Shown here: piece after piece, positions 10,824 to 25,880 of the stretch
Layout of the letters: every line of letters begins with the position of its first letter
How positions within the stretch are numbered: position 1 is the first letter of the stretch
From: Amblyomma americanum
Lineage: Eukaryota > Arthropoda > Arachnida > Ixodida > Ixodidae
Assembly: GCF_052857255.1 (NCBI RefSeq)
Contig: NC_135498.1
Coordinates: forward strand, 112,467,723 to 112,531,722
DNA length: 64,000 nt
Reading direction: 5' to 3'
Translations under genes and position numbers: made by a program
The notes under the pieces: model-generated
What the model was told of the DNA's origin: nothing
Seen by the model: the letters and a program-made list of their open reading frames with translations, nothing else
Database searches by the model: none

Positions 10824-11118
10824 GTATCTGAACCACGTGTTCCCCAAACACAGCCTGTAGCTTTGCTATCAACCGACAGCTGGAGAACACATGTCGAGGT
10901 GAAAGTCAGAATATTGTTTCATCCCTGTTAGTGTAGACTCCAGCCACCGGCTAATAGTTAAGCCGGCGGCTTTGTTTGCGGAACGCGTGATGCAGAGATT
11001 TTTGTACCGACTGTACGTCGTGTATTACCGCGAGAGGACAGTGCGGGCACAGCGGAGAGTGTAGTGTGGGGTACCACCGGTGTATTGAGTAGGAGTTTGT
11101 AATCTCGTAAGGGTGTTC
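10824..11118 (+). repeat. Left arm of long inverted repeat
   Basis: It aligns as reverse complement with 11894-12186 along its whole length, with substitutions and small gaps. Strong blocks are GTACCGACTG, CGCGAGAGGACAGTGCG, TACCACCGGTGTA and GTAAGGGTGTTC. Spacer between arms is ~775 bp. Confidence 0.75.
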
Positions 11119-11173
11119 TCATCCGAGAATACCCTTCCGAGCTTTCTGTACGAATACATGTGAAAAAAAGATT

Positions 11174-11400
11174 AATAATAATAATAATTGTTTTTTGGGG
11201 AAAGGAGATGGCGCAGTATCTGTCTCATATATCGTTGGACACCTGAACCGCGCCTTAAGGGAAGGGATGAAGGAGGGAGTGAAAGGAGAAAGGAAGAGGT
11301 GCCGTTGTGGAGGGCTCCGGAAAAATTTCGACCTCCTGGGGATCTTTAACGTGCACTGCCATCGCACAGCCCACGGGCGCCTTAGCGTTTTTCCTCCGAA
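11174..11400 (-). repeat. SINE-A copy inside the inverted repeat
   Basis: An (AAT)n tail and the complete 3' half and body run to TTAGCGTTTTTCCTCCG. The tRNA-like head is missing. It joins directly to a Y copy. Confidence 0.8.
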
Positions 11401-11893
11401 GTTGGTTTTTGGGGAAAGGAAAGGGCGCAGTATCCGCAACAGAGCTGTTGAGAGTAGTTTCAGAGACAAGTCATGTTGCAGCCACCTATTAAACACTAGG
11501 ATGTACTGGCCGGTGTGATGTAAGCTACGTCTTTAAGCGCAGGCAGAACAGACATCGCCGTTCCCCTCTGCCCATTCCGACACCCCACCCAGAAGACGCG
11601 ACGAGCTGACTGCGCTGCCGCGATGGTACCCTATAACCCCAGATACCCGAGAATCCGTCTAAAAGCCTGAACACAGCTCCCCTGGCGATGACATTCGGTG
11701 CGGTCATGGGCCTCGGCCGTCTGTTACTGGTGACCTGTGGCCCGCAAGCTTCGTGGCTCACAGCTTATCCGATCGTCCTGCCATCCATCGCGGCGGCAAT
11801 CCCTTCACCTTTTTCCATCCCCTCTCAAAAATTTCTTCACGCCCATCGTCATGCGCTACTTAATGCCTTAATATTTCCTTAATTAGTCGGAAA
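11401..11893 (+). repeat. Repeat Y copy
   Basis: It begins GGTTTTTGGGGAAAGGAAAG and continues with GCAGTATCCGCAACAGAGCT, TACTGGCCGGTGTGATGTAA and GCTGACTGCGCTGCCGCGAT. It ends in a C/T-rich part, in the same order as the Y copies at 23.5, 25.5 and 41.2 kb. No coding capacity is evident. Confidence 0.7.
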
Positions 11894-12186
11894 GAACACC
11901 CTTACGGGATTACAAACCCCTGCCCAGTACACCGGTGGTAACCCATACTACACTTTCCGCAGTGCGCGCACTGTCCTCTCGCGGCAATGCGGGACGTGCA
12001 GTCGGTACAAAAGTCTGAGCGCAGGCGTTCCGCAAAGAAAGCCGCCAGCTTAACGCCGGTGGCTGCAGGCTACACTTAAAAAAGACGAAACAAAAGTCTG
12101 AGTTTCATCTCCACAAGTATGGTCTCCGGCCCGCGGCTAATAGCAAAGCTACCGGCTTCGTATGGGGAGCGCGTGGTGCAGAGACT
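11894..12186 (+). repeat. Right arm of long inverted repeat
   Basis: Reverse complement of 10824-11118. Its first ~55 bases also follow the Y copy at 41.7 kb, so this arm may be the natural 3' continuation of Y. The left arm would then be an inverted second copy. Confidence 0.7.
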
Positions 12187-12379
12187 TTTAAAGCGAAAGC
12201 TTTACTTGCCGTGAACTTGCGATTTCGTCGTGGCGGTGCTTCAAGGAGGCATATGACGTCCCAACGCGCGCCTCACCGCGGATTTTTCTCTCTTCCTAGT
12301 CACAACTGCGCAAGCACCACTAATAGCACCAAGCCAGAGGTGTTCCGCCGCTGCGGTGCGCCTTTCCTTTCTTGAAAAT

Positions 12380-12695
12380 AATAATAATAATTGGTTTTTT
12401 GGGGAAAGGAAATGGCGCAGTATCTGTCTCATATATCGTTGGACACCTGAACCGCGCCTTTAGGGAAGGGATAAAGGAGGGAGTGAAAGAAGAAAGGAAG
12501 AAGGAGGTGCCGTAGTGGAGGGCTCCGGAATAATTTCGACCACCTGGGGATCTTTAACGTTCACTGACATCGCACAGGACACGGGCGCCTTAGCGTTTTT
12601 CCTCCATAAAAACGCAGCCGCCGCGGTCGGGTTCGAACCCGGGAACTCCGGATTAGTAGTCGAGGGCCCTAACCACTGAGCCACCGCGGCGGGTA
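12380..12695 (-). repeat. Full-length SINE-A with 12-bp TSD
   Basis: The most complete minus-strand copy. Head GGTGGCTCAGTGGTTAGGGC, B box GGGTTCGAACCCGACC, full body and (AAT)n tail are present. Perfect direct repeats TTTCTTGAAAAT flank it at 12368-12379 and 12696-12707. Confidence 0.92.
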
Positions 12696-12716
12696 TTTCT
12701 TGAAAATCCAACTTGC

Positions 12717-14387
12717 AATTTTCAGTTTACCCGGACGGCGAGGACGCCCGGGTGGGATCCGATCTCCTCGGCCAACTCCCAGCCCTGTTCTCTGGTGAAG
12801 GCGGTGCCCCGGTTCGCCGGCCGAAACAGCACCGTCCCCACCAGGCTGGACGGGACCTCCACGGCAGCCGCGGCTCGCTCCAGGGCAGCTCTCCGACGCC
12901 GCTGCGCCTTGGTAGTGATAATGCGCCACGGGACCAGGCTGGCCCCAGCATCAGCGTCGCCGCTGCCTGCGGGGAATTGCTGCGGCGCGCCGCGGAGTTG
13001 GGCGCGCTCGCTGCCAGCAGACGAAGCCCCAGCCGCAGCCTGGTCTCGTGCGGCGGGATTTGGTGAGGTCGCACCCGTTTTTCTTCCGGACGCCGTCGCC
13101 CCACCAGCAACAGCAGCAGCATCAGCAGCAGGCTGGAGGTGGGCTCCATGGGGCTCGTGCTGGGAAGGCCCGGCTCCTTCGAGTGTGGAGGGAGAGGGAA
13201 CAGTGACGGCGGGGGGCCTTCGAGCTTCCCGCTTGGCCACCGCGATGTCCCTTTTGGTTTCCGAGTCCTTCTCCTCCTCGGACCCCGTTGAGCGTCGCCG
13301 TTTCCGGAGAGCAGACTCGTCCATTGGGGTGCACATGCTCTCCTCGGCTGCAGGCGTCCGCGGTGAGCCCGCAGCAGCAGCATCAGGGGAAGAGGGCATC
13401 ACAGCCGGTTCCCCAGGAGCAGCAATGGCGGCAGGAAGCGCAGGGGTGGCCAGAAATGGCGGGGAGGGAGCTGCCATGGAGTTCTGCGTCTGGTGAGCGA
13501 GCGCCATGGCGTCCCGCAAGGCTAGAACGCGTGGGTCCGCCGGCGACACGTCCAAGGTCCCGATGACGGACTCAAGGTTCTCCGAGGTGGTGATGAGCGC
13601 CGCCGTCAGGCACCTCACCGTGTCCCGCAGATCAGCGATCTCGGCCTGCATTCGCCGAATGGTGCTGGACGACCTTCCTCTGGACGGCGTTCGTCTCCGT
13701 GATCGTGAGCGTGAGCGGCCTGCCCTGCGTTGCTGATTGTCACCGCCGAACACAGGCCTTCGCTCGTTCACGGCGTCTGTGGCCTCCATGGGGAGACCCC
13801 GCAACGCCGCGAAGCCTTAGGCCCAGCGTCCGAAGGAGCAGAGAGCTAAAAAAACACGTCCGCTCGCTTCGAACGCCCACCGAAGAATCCGGCGTATGTC
13901 TGCAAATTCAGATTTTTGAGCTTTCCGTCGCGGTGGCTCACGACTTTGGTGAGCCTCTGTGCATTCCTCGAACACACGGGCTTGACATCCCGTCTGTTCT
14001 CCGTCAGGTAGTTACACGCAGTGACCGAACGCTCCGCGAGTTCTACCTTGAACGATTAATAACTGGACGCCCCACTCCAGTTGTAACCTACACAGTGCTG
14101 TGCGCGTGTGTGCTTTAATTCCTCTAAAATGAACTAATCACGCGCACAACCTGGACACATTTATTATTGTGTAAATAGTTTGTACATATTACTTCTCCCC
14201 CTGTCCTCTATTCCTGTCCCCTCACCTCTTTCATTTCATTTCTCCGTTCTGCCTGCTGTCCTTTATTTCCGCTGCCCCAGCTCAGGTGCTTCAGTATCGA
14301 TGGCAGATGCCGGGGCTAGCAAAAATCTTTTTCTTCTTTTTTACTATTACTTTTAATAAAACCACTACCACCACCAATTTTCAGTTT
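12717..14387 (+). mobile_element. LINE-R insertion with inverted 5' end and 12-bp TSD
   Basis: Perfect 12-base direct repeats AATTTTCAGTTT (12717-12728, 14376-14387) bound one insertion. Its right part (about 13940-14375) is the LINE-R 3' end in plus orientation, ending in an ACCACTACCACCACC tail. Its left part (12729 to about 13930) is the element's 5' region and ORF1 start on the minus strand. The ORF1 start points away from the junction. This is the arrangement twin priming produces. The rest of ORF1 and all of ORF2 are missing. The TSD shows that both parts arrived in one event, so this ORF1 and this 3' end belong to the same family. Confidence 0.8.
12722..13804 (-). pseudogene. LINE-R ORF1, N-terminal fragment
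   Basis: A 360-codon open frame starts at the ATG at 13804. Residues ~25-50 are Arg/Ser-rich (RSRSRSRRRTPSRGRSSS). A predicted coiled-coil stretch follows (~50-85, IRRMQAEIADLRD). A long Ala/Pro/Ser/Gly-rich linker comes next, and the C-terminal ~60 residues read VPWRIITTKAQRRRR and GTVLFRP, ending GVLAVRVN. I recognise that end as typical of tick I/R1-like LINE ORF1 proteins upstream of their zinc knuckles. No knuckle is present because the copy is cut. The last codons and the stop lie in the target-site duplication, so the C-terminus is not native. ORF1 proteins are RNA-binding nucleocapsid-like proteins. GC-rich codon use fits other LINE-R parts. Confidence 0.75.
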
Positions 14388-14615
14388 CCGGAGTTCCCGG
14401 GCTCGAACCCGACCGCGGCTGTGCGATCTCAGTGCACGTTAAAGATCCCCAGGTGGTCGAAATTATTCCGGAGCTCTCCACTACGGCACCTCTTCTTCCT
14501 TTCTTCTTTCACTCCCTCCTTTATCTCTTCCCTTACGGCGCGGTTCAGGTGTACAACGATATATGAGACAGATACTGCGCCATTTCCTTTCCCCCAAAAC
14601 CAATTATTATTATTA
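14388..14615 (+). repeat. SINE-A copy, truncated and internally deleted
   Basis: It starts at CCGGAGTTCCCGGGCTCGAA, within the head. About 45 bases between the B box and GTGCGATCTCAGTGCACG are missing. The (ATT)n tail is intact. The LINE-R TSD abuts its left edge. Confidence 0.8.
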
Positions 14616-14725
14616 TTATTATGTTTTCCGTTTTCTCTTTATTCTTTCTCTCCCTTCTTTACCAGTACCTTTACGGCGCGGTTCGGGTGTCCACCGGACA
14701 TTACTGTGCCATTTCCTTTCCTCGG
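14616..14725 (+). repeat. SINE-A 3' fragment
   Basis: Only the 3' third is present: TTTACGGCGCGGTTCGGGTG to CCATTTCCTTTCCTC. Confidence 0.6.
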
Positions 14726-14735
14726 AAACGAAACA

Positions 14736-15051
14736 CTGACCCGCCGCAGTGGCTCAGTGGTTAGGGCGCTCGACTACTGATGCGGAGTTCCCGGGATCGA
14801 ACCCGACCGCAGCGGCTGCGTTTTTATGGAGGAAAAACGCTAAAGCGCCCGTGTGCTGTGCGATGTCAGTGCACGTTAAAGATCCCCAGGTGGTCGAAAT
14901 TATTCCGGAGCCCTCCACTACGGCACCTCTTCCTTTCTTCTTTCATTGCCTCCTTTATCCCATCCCTTACGTTACGGTTCAGGTGTCCAACGATGTATGA
15001 GACAAATACTGCGCCATTTCCTTTCCCCAAAAACCAAATAATATTATTATT
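14736..15051 (+). repeat. Full-length SINE-A with 10-bp TSD
   Basis: Head CCGCCGCAGTGGCTCAGTGG, B box GGATCGAACCCGACCG, complete body and ATATTATTATT tail. Direct repeats AAACGAAACA flank it at 14726-14735 and 15052-15061. Confidence 0.9.
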
Positions 15052-15132
15052 AAACGAAACAAAACAAGTGATCCGACGACGTTCAGAGAGTTCATTGGCG
15101 ATTACAACTTTGCAAATGCCGTTCATTTGAAA

Positions 15133-15370
15133 GAAAGGAAAGGCGCACAACCGGCCCCATGGGTCAGTTGAGACGACAATCTCGCTTTCTTGTACGTAGC
15201 GTTGGTCTCCAACTGCAAAAGCCTGCATTGATTGCGTTCCGCACACTGGATAGGCAGTGCACCCTCCGTTCCACCCTAGGAGGTGGCATACAATAAATGG
15301 TTGATCGCGAGAGATCCATCACCAGATGAACGCTGCATCCTATCTTTTGCTGCAGTGCCGCATGTCAGCC
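15133..15370 (+). repeat. Dispersed repeat, longest copy
   Basis: It begins AGGAAAGGCGCACAACCGGC. Its right half (15235-15354) aligns with 1857-1975 and its left part loosely with 5028-5110. Non-coding, class unknown. Confidence 0.5.
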
Positions 15371-15632
15371 ACAACGCTCTCAGCGCTAATGCATTCTGGC
15401 CACATCTCTCTCTCACCACATGCATCAAAGCACGAATGACGCGTCCGCATATCCAGGGAGCCAGTTATGCTCCCTTCCTTTGCTCAAAGCCATCGCCGTC
15501 TAGAACATTGTCAACGCCAAAGCCAATACACAGAATGAACGCCATGCTTCGCTTTGTATATCCTAGATTAGCTCAGCTAATCCGGATTAGTTTTTGTCCC
15601 CGACACTGCACTCGAGAGCGCACAGGACACTG

Positions 15633-21342
<5,710 letters not shown>

Positions 21343-21360
21343 TGATTTTGTTTGGCTAGG

Positions 21361-23064
21361 AATAAATGTGGTGGTGGTGGTAGTGGTTTTATTAAAAATA
21401 ATAGTAAAAAGGAAGGAAAAGATTTATGCTAGCCCCGTCATCTGCCATCGATACTGAAGCACCTGAGCTGGGGCAGCGAAAATAAAGGATAGCAGGCAGA
21501 ATGGAGAAATGAAATGAAAGAGGTGAGGGGACAGGAAGAGAGGATAGGGGGAGAAGTAATATGTAAAAACTATTTACACAAGCAGAAATGTGTCCAGCTT
21601 GTGCGTGTGATGAGTTCATTTTATAGGATATAAATCACACACGCGCACAGCACTGTGTTGGTTACAACTGGAGTGGGGCATCCAGTTATTAATCGTTCAA
21701 GGTAGAACTCGCGGAGCGTTCGGTCACTGCGTGTAACTACCTGATAGAGAACAGACGGGACGTCAAGCCCCTGTGTTCGAGGAATGCACAGAGGCTCACC
21801 AAAGTTCGCTCACGAGTGCGTGCAGTGAGCTGCGGCCACAATAGCGTCTTGATGGAGTCTGGTAGTATGCCCTGCGCCCTATAGCCCCCAGCATATCGCG
21901 GCGAGCATCGGCGAACGCGGCACAGTGAAGGAGCAGGTGTTCTAGTGTTTCCACTGCACCGCATCTGTAACACAGATCACTCGTCGCGATTCCGTGATGC
22001 ACCCGTCGTTCCCCGAGCCACACGCAGCCAATGCGCAGGCGCAGAATCATTGCACGTTGTGACCGTGTAAGTGCGCGACAGCCGGTGACACTGTCGATGC
22101 GCTCACCTCCCGCGATGCGTGGGTCGGGGTGCTGCTTTCGGAGATGGTCGTGGATGGCTGCACGCACGTCCTCCAGCGCAAGGGGCAGATCGCTGGCAGG
22201 TAGTTGGCGTGCAGCGGTCGCGAGGTCGTCAGCTTCTTCGTTGCCTGCGATGCCGCAGTGACCGGGCACCCACTGTGCACGCACGGCACAACCTCTCTGC
22301 GCGAGGCGCTCGATGTGCGAGCGAATTTCCCGCACTTGTGGGGTACCACGGCCGTTAGATTGTAGGCGGCTGCGGGCGGCGCGCGAGTCGCACAGCAGAG
22401 CACTCCTGGCTGGCGGAGGGCCGAGGGTGAGCAGCAGGTCCAGCCCGAGCCGGATCCCCATCAACTCCGCCGTGGTGGAGGAGCCCAGGAAGGTTGCGTG
22501 TTGCTGGCTGTGCAGTCGCAGGGCGGGGGTGGTAGCCGCTGCAAGGGAGCAGCTGTCGCGGGCCACTGAGCCGTCGGCGTACACGAGGAGATGGTCCTGG
22601 AGCTCCTCTTGTATGACGGCTCTGGCCAGCTGCTGCACAGCACAGAGGGGTGTGCTCCGCTTTCCCGCAATGCCGACGATCTCCTGCTGCACCTCCGAGG
22701 CAGCAGGCCAGGGCGCGCAGGAGACGTAGGGGTGTGTGCCTTGGGTCAATTGATCATACTCGAGCAGCGCCGCGCCCATTCGTGAGCGCGGGTGCGAGCG
22801 CATACGCTGCAGCAGCGAGCCGCCGTCCGGAGCTCGGTGAAGCCGGTCGATGTGATTCAATGCCTTGCGCGCTGCTTGGAGCTCAAGTGGCCACGCTCCT
22901 GCCTCGGCCAACGTTGCGGCGCACTGCGAGTTTTTGGACAGGCCTAGGCACACGCGCAGGGACTTGCGGTGCTGAAGCTCGAGTTTCTTCCAGCACGGCT
23001 TGCCCCCCGTAACGAGCGGCAGCGCAGAAAGCACCGCCCCCAAAGCTGCGGCATAATAAATGTG
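21361..23064 (-). mobile_element. LINE-R insertion, 5' truncated, 10-bp TSD
   Basis: Direct repeats AATAAATGTG at 21361-21370 and 23055-23064 flank 21371-23054. On the minus strand the element runs from within ORF2 through RNase H to a 3' UTR and a CCACTACCACCACCACCAC-type tail at 21371. The target was the spacer between a plus and a minus SINE-A. Confidence 0.88.
21796..23054 (-). pseudogene. LINE-R ORF2 C-terminus: RNase H and Cys/His knuckle
   Basis: About 420 codons are open. The first ~40 residues after the truncation (KLELQHRKSLRVCLGL) are the region after the reverse transcriptase. The RNase H domain follows: YADGS with the first catalytic Asp, TAELMGIRLGL with Glu, LCDSRAA with Asp, and WVPGHCGIAGNEEADDLA with the final Asp. 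All four expected acidic residues are visible. A C-x2-C-x7-H-x4-C knuckle (CYRCGAVETLEHLLLHC) comes near the end. RNase H degrades RNA in the RNA/DNA hybrid during reverse transcription. The first methionine and ~5 residues come from host flank, so the start is not native. Endonuclease and reverse transcriptase are missing, so the copy cannot move by itself. Confidence 0.88.
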
Positions 23065-23073
23065 CAAAAATAG

Positions 23074-23348
23074 TTAATAATAATTGGTTTTGGGGGAAAG
23101 GAAATGGCGCAGTATCCGTTTCATATATCGTTGGACACCTGAACCGCGCGTAAGGGAAGAGATAAGGGAGGGAGTGAAAGACGAAAGCAAGAGATAAGGG
23201 AAGGAGTGAAAGAAGAAAGGAAGAAGGAGGTGCCGTAGTGGAGGGCTCCGGAAGAATTTCCACCACCTGGGGATCTTAACGTGCAACTGACATCGCACAG
23301 CACACGGGCGCCTTAGCGTTTTTCCTCCAGAAAAACGCAGCCGCCGCT
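23074..23348 (-). repeat. SINE-A copy with internal duplication
   Basis: A TAATAATAATTGGTTTTGGG tail and body run to CTCCAGAAAAACGCAGCCGC. The GAGATAAGGGAGGGAGTGAA unit is present twice in tandem (about 23158-23206). The head is missing. Confidence 0.85.
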
Positions 23349-23352
23349 GTAG

Positions 23353-23494
23353 AGTTCTCACAGTCCCTCCTTTATTTCTTCCCTTACGGCGGGGTTCGGG
23401 TGTCCGCCGAGATGCGAGACAGATTCTGCGCCATTTCCTTTCCCCCAAAACCAAATTGCTTTGATTTGGCTAGGAATAAATGTGCAAAAAAGTT
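23353..23494 (+). repeat. SINE-A 3' half plus spacer
   Basis: TCTCACAGTCCCTCC to CCATTTCCTTTCCCCCAAAACC, then the spacer TTTGATTTGGCTAGGAATAA that precedes repeat Y. Confidence 0.75.
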
Positions 23495-23730
23495 GAAATT
23501 GGTTTTTGGGGAAAAGAAATGGCGCAGTGTCCGCAAGAGAGCTGGGAGTTGACAGTAGTTTTAGAGACAAGTCATGTTGCAGCCACCTATTAAACGCGAG
23601 GACGGAGTACTGGCCGGTGTGACGTAGGCTACGTTGTCAAGCGGAGGCAGAACCGACATCGCCGACCACCCTCCACCCAGAAGACATGAACTGACTGCGC
23701 TGCCGCGACGAGGCCCTTTAACGCCCGAGG

Positions 23731-24242
23731 TCCGAGAATGCTTGGAGCACTCTTCCACGGTCTTCCCGGTATTGCACTGCCTCCGGGATCGGACCGGAGC
23801 ATAACATCGCGCGCCTTTTTTCCTATCTGTGCTGTCCTATCGTTTAGCACTCCTAATTTCAGCACGCGGCAGCGAGCTTGGTTCGGCTTGGAAGGAAGGA
23901 AGGCCTCAGACGTTGCTGGCACATACCCAATACGGGGGAGTGGCCAAGACACAGGCGGTTAATTGCTGGATACAGGAAATTTTTGACGGGAAAAAGGAGT
24001 GGTAATAGCATGTAGTCTGATAGTTTGGAAGACGGAAGGACAGGGGTCCTGTTAACTTGGAGATCGAGGACGGGACAATGGCTTAATGTGCAAAATAGTA
24101 TACAACGCCTGTAGTGTTTTAATGTCGTGCTGACTGAGAGCGGGAAAAAGGAATTAGAATGGGTTCGGCTTGATCCAGTGGCAAGCCCGTGCACTTTCCT
24201 TTTCTTTCTTCCTGTCCGTAACAACAGCAACAATCCGAGAAT
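23731..24242 (+). repeat. Repeat X insertion with 9-bp TSD
   Basis: TCCGAGAAT at 23731-23739 and 24234-24242 flanks an X copy that starts GCTTGGAGCACTCTTCCACG. It contains ATTGCACTGCCTCCGGGATC and ends CCTGTCCGTAACAACAGCAA. The clean TSD shows that X transposes as a unit. Confidence 0.8.
23880..24172 (-). mobile_element. Retroelement 3' end nested in repeat X
   Basis: The 11-base repeat GGTTCGGCTTG at 23880-23890 and 24162-24172 bounds 271 bases foreign to X. On the minus strand it ends in CTTCCTTCCTTC, a simple tail typical of a retrotransposed 3' end. No coding sequence is visible, so the parent element is unknown. Confidence 0.65.
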
Positions 24243-24459
24243 CGGACTACGGGCCCGAAGATAGCTCCCCTGGCGATGCCCTTCGGTGCGCTCATCGGCC
24301 GCGGCCGTCGGCTCCAGGTGACCTGTGGCTCAGCAGCTTCGTGGTTCAGCGCTCATTCGATCGTCCTTTTATCCGTCGTGGCGGCAATCTCTTCCCCTTC
24401 TTCCTTCCCCTCTCACCCATTGCTTCACGCGCATTGTCATGCCCTACTTCATGCCCTAC

Positions 24460-25140
24460 TTCAAATTAGAATATGCGGATTTAATCTGGAGCCCTCATCA
24501 AAAATATTTAATCAAGAAAATAGAAAGAGTGCAAAATTTAGCTTTGCGGTTTATATACTCCACATACTCGCGTTTTTCAAGCGTGTCCGTTCTTCGCGAC
24601 AGGGCGAAATTGAAAAAACTAGTTCATCGCAGAATTGTATCTCGCATCAAATTTTTATATCAGCTGTACCATGGTCACTACAAAATAGCGCGTGAATGTT
24701 ATTTACCCGAGCCCCCCATGCGCTCTGCTCGTACAAACCACAACAAAACAATTAAGCAACCATTAAGTAACCTTAACATCCATCAATATTCTCTTTTTCC
24801 CCATGCAATTTCACTATGGAATAAATTACCCGAAGAAGTAGTTAACGCTAATACAATAGAATCGTTCGTTCAGCTTTCAAATAACCTTTCCTTTGACCTC
24901 TAAAATTGCCTCAATGAGAGCAGTTTCTTTTGTGTTACGCTTTTCATTGTTATTTTGTTTACGTATTGCACTGTTGTACGTTCATGTTTATTTCTGTTAC
25001 GTATAGTGTTACAATGATGTATGTACATGTTTATTGTGTTCTTAATTGCTAATTGGCAATGGTAATTTAAATTGTTGTATGTACCCACTCCTGCTTGGGC
25101 CCGAATAGGGCCTGCAGTATTTGTAAATAAATAAAAAATC
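24460..25140 (+). mobile_element. CR1/Jockey-like LINE 3' end, 5' truncated
   Basis: The last ~145 codons of ORF2 are open to the stop at 24903, starting LEYADLIWSPHQKYLIKKIE. They are followed by NLALRFIYSTYSRFSSVS and end with LWNKLPEEVVNANTIESF. This is the conserved C-terminus after the reverse transcriptase in CR1/Jockey-group LINEs. The 3' UTR ends with CTGCTTGGGCCCGAATAGGG, GCCTGCAGTATTTG and TAAATAAATAAA. AT-rich codon use differs from LINE-R. Polymerase motifs are missing. Confidence 0.8.
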
Positions 25141-25178
25141 TTGAACACCCTTTTCCTTGTTTGTGAACTGGACGATTA

Positions 25179-25510
25179 CGCGCGGCGGTAGCTCAGTTAA
25201 TTAAGGCGCAAGTCTACTGAGCAGGAATACTCGAATTCGAGCTCGACCGCGGCGGCCGCGTTTCGATGGAGGCAAAATGCAATGGGCCTCCGTGTGCTGT
25301 GCCATCTCATTTACACGTTAAAGATTCCCACGTGGCCGAAATTATTCCGGAGCCCTCCACTACAACACATCTTTGTTCCTATCATCTCTCAGTCCCTCCT
25401 TTATCACTTCCTTTACGGTGGGGTTCGGGTGTCCGCTGAGATGTGAGAGACATACTGAGCCATTTCCTTTCCCCAACAACCAATTTGATTTTGTTTTGGC
25501 TAGGAATACA
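25179..25510 (+). repeat. SINE-A copy with spacer
   Basis: Variant head GCGGCGGTAGCTCAGTTAAT and B box ATTCGAGCTCGACC, diverged body, 3' half to CCATTTCCTTTCCCC, then GATTTTGTTTTGGCTAGGAA. Followed directly by a Y copy. Confidence 0.8.
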
Positions 25511-25523
25511 TGTGAAAAAATTG

Positions 25524-25880
25524 AAATTGGTTTATTGCAAAAGGAAATGCCGCAGTATCCGCAACAGAGCTAGGAGTTGAGAGTATGCATACATTTTCAG
25601 AGACAAGCCATGTTGCAGCCACCTGTTAAACACTAGGACGGAGTACTGGCCGGTGTGACGTAGGCTATGCCGTCAAGCGGAGACAGAACCGACATCGCAA
25701 TCCACCCCAGCCCATCCCCCGAACCGCCCAGTAGACACGACTAACTGACTGCGCTGCCGCTACTGGACCCTTTAACCCCAGAGGCCCGAGAATCCGCCTG
25801 AATGCCCGAACACAGCTCCTCTGTCGATGCCGTTTGGTGCGCTCATGGGCCTCAGCTGTCTGCTACAGGTGACCTGGGAG
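25524..25880 (+). repeat. Repeat Y copy, 3' truncated
   Basis: It starts TGAAATTGGTTTATTGCAAA and keeps the GACTGCGCTGCCGC block. It ends at CTGCTACAGGTGACCTG, where LINE-derived sequence begins. Confidence 0.75.

Larger units (their letters stand above)
23495..24455 (+). repeat. Repeat Y copy, interrupted
   Basis: The Y sequence is split by a repeat X insertion. Left part 23495-23739 begins GAAATTGGTTTTTGGGGAAA. Right part 24243-24455 contains GCTCATCGGCCGCGGCCGTC and CTCCAGGTGACCTGTGGC. Both parts align with the uninterrupted Y at 41.2 kb. Confidence 0.75.

Noticed and set aside
12640..12695. tRNA genes suggested by A/B boxes here and at 14741, 25180, 42700, 49580, 63127
   Set aside because: All are SINE heads: they continue into the SINE body, acceptor stems do not pair, and copies are flanked by TSDs and (ATT)n tails.
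13122..13566. Other-frame plus and minus ORFs overlapping the 360-codon frame
   Set aside because: GC-rich shadows of the LINE ORF1 frame, with low-complexity composition.
22031..23012. Plus-strand ORFs across the RNase H region
   Set aside because: Antisense shadows. The minus frame has a full set of RNase H motifs.
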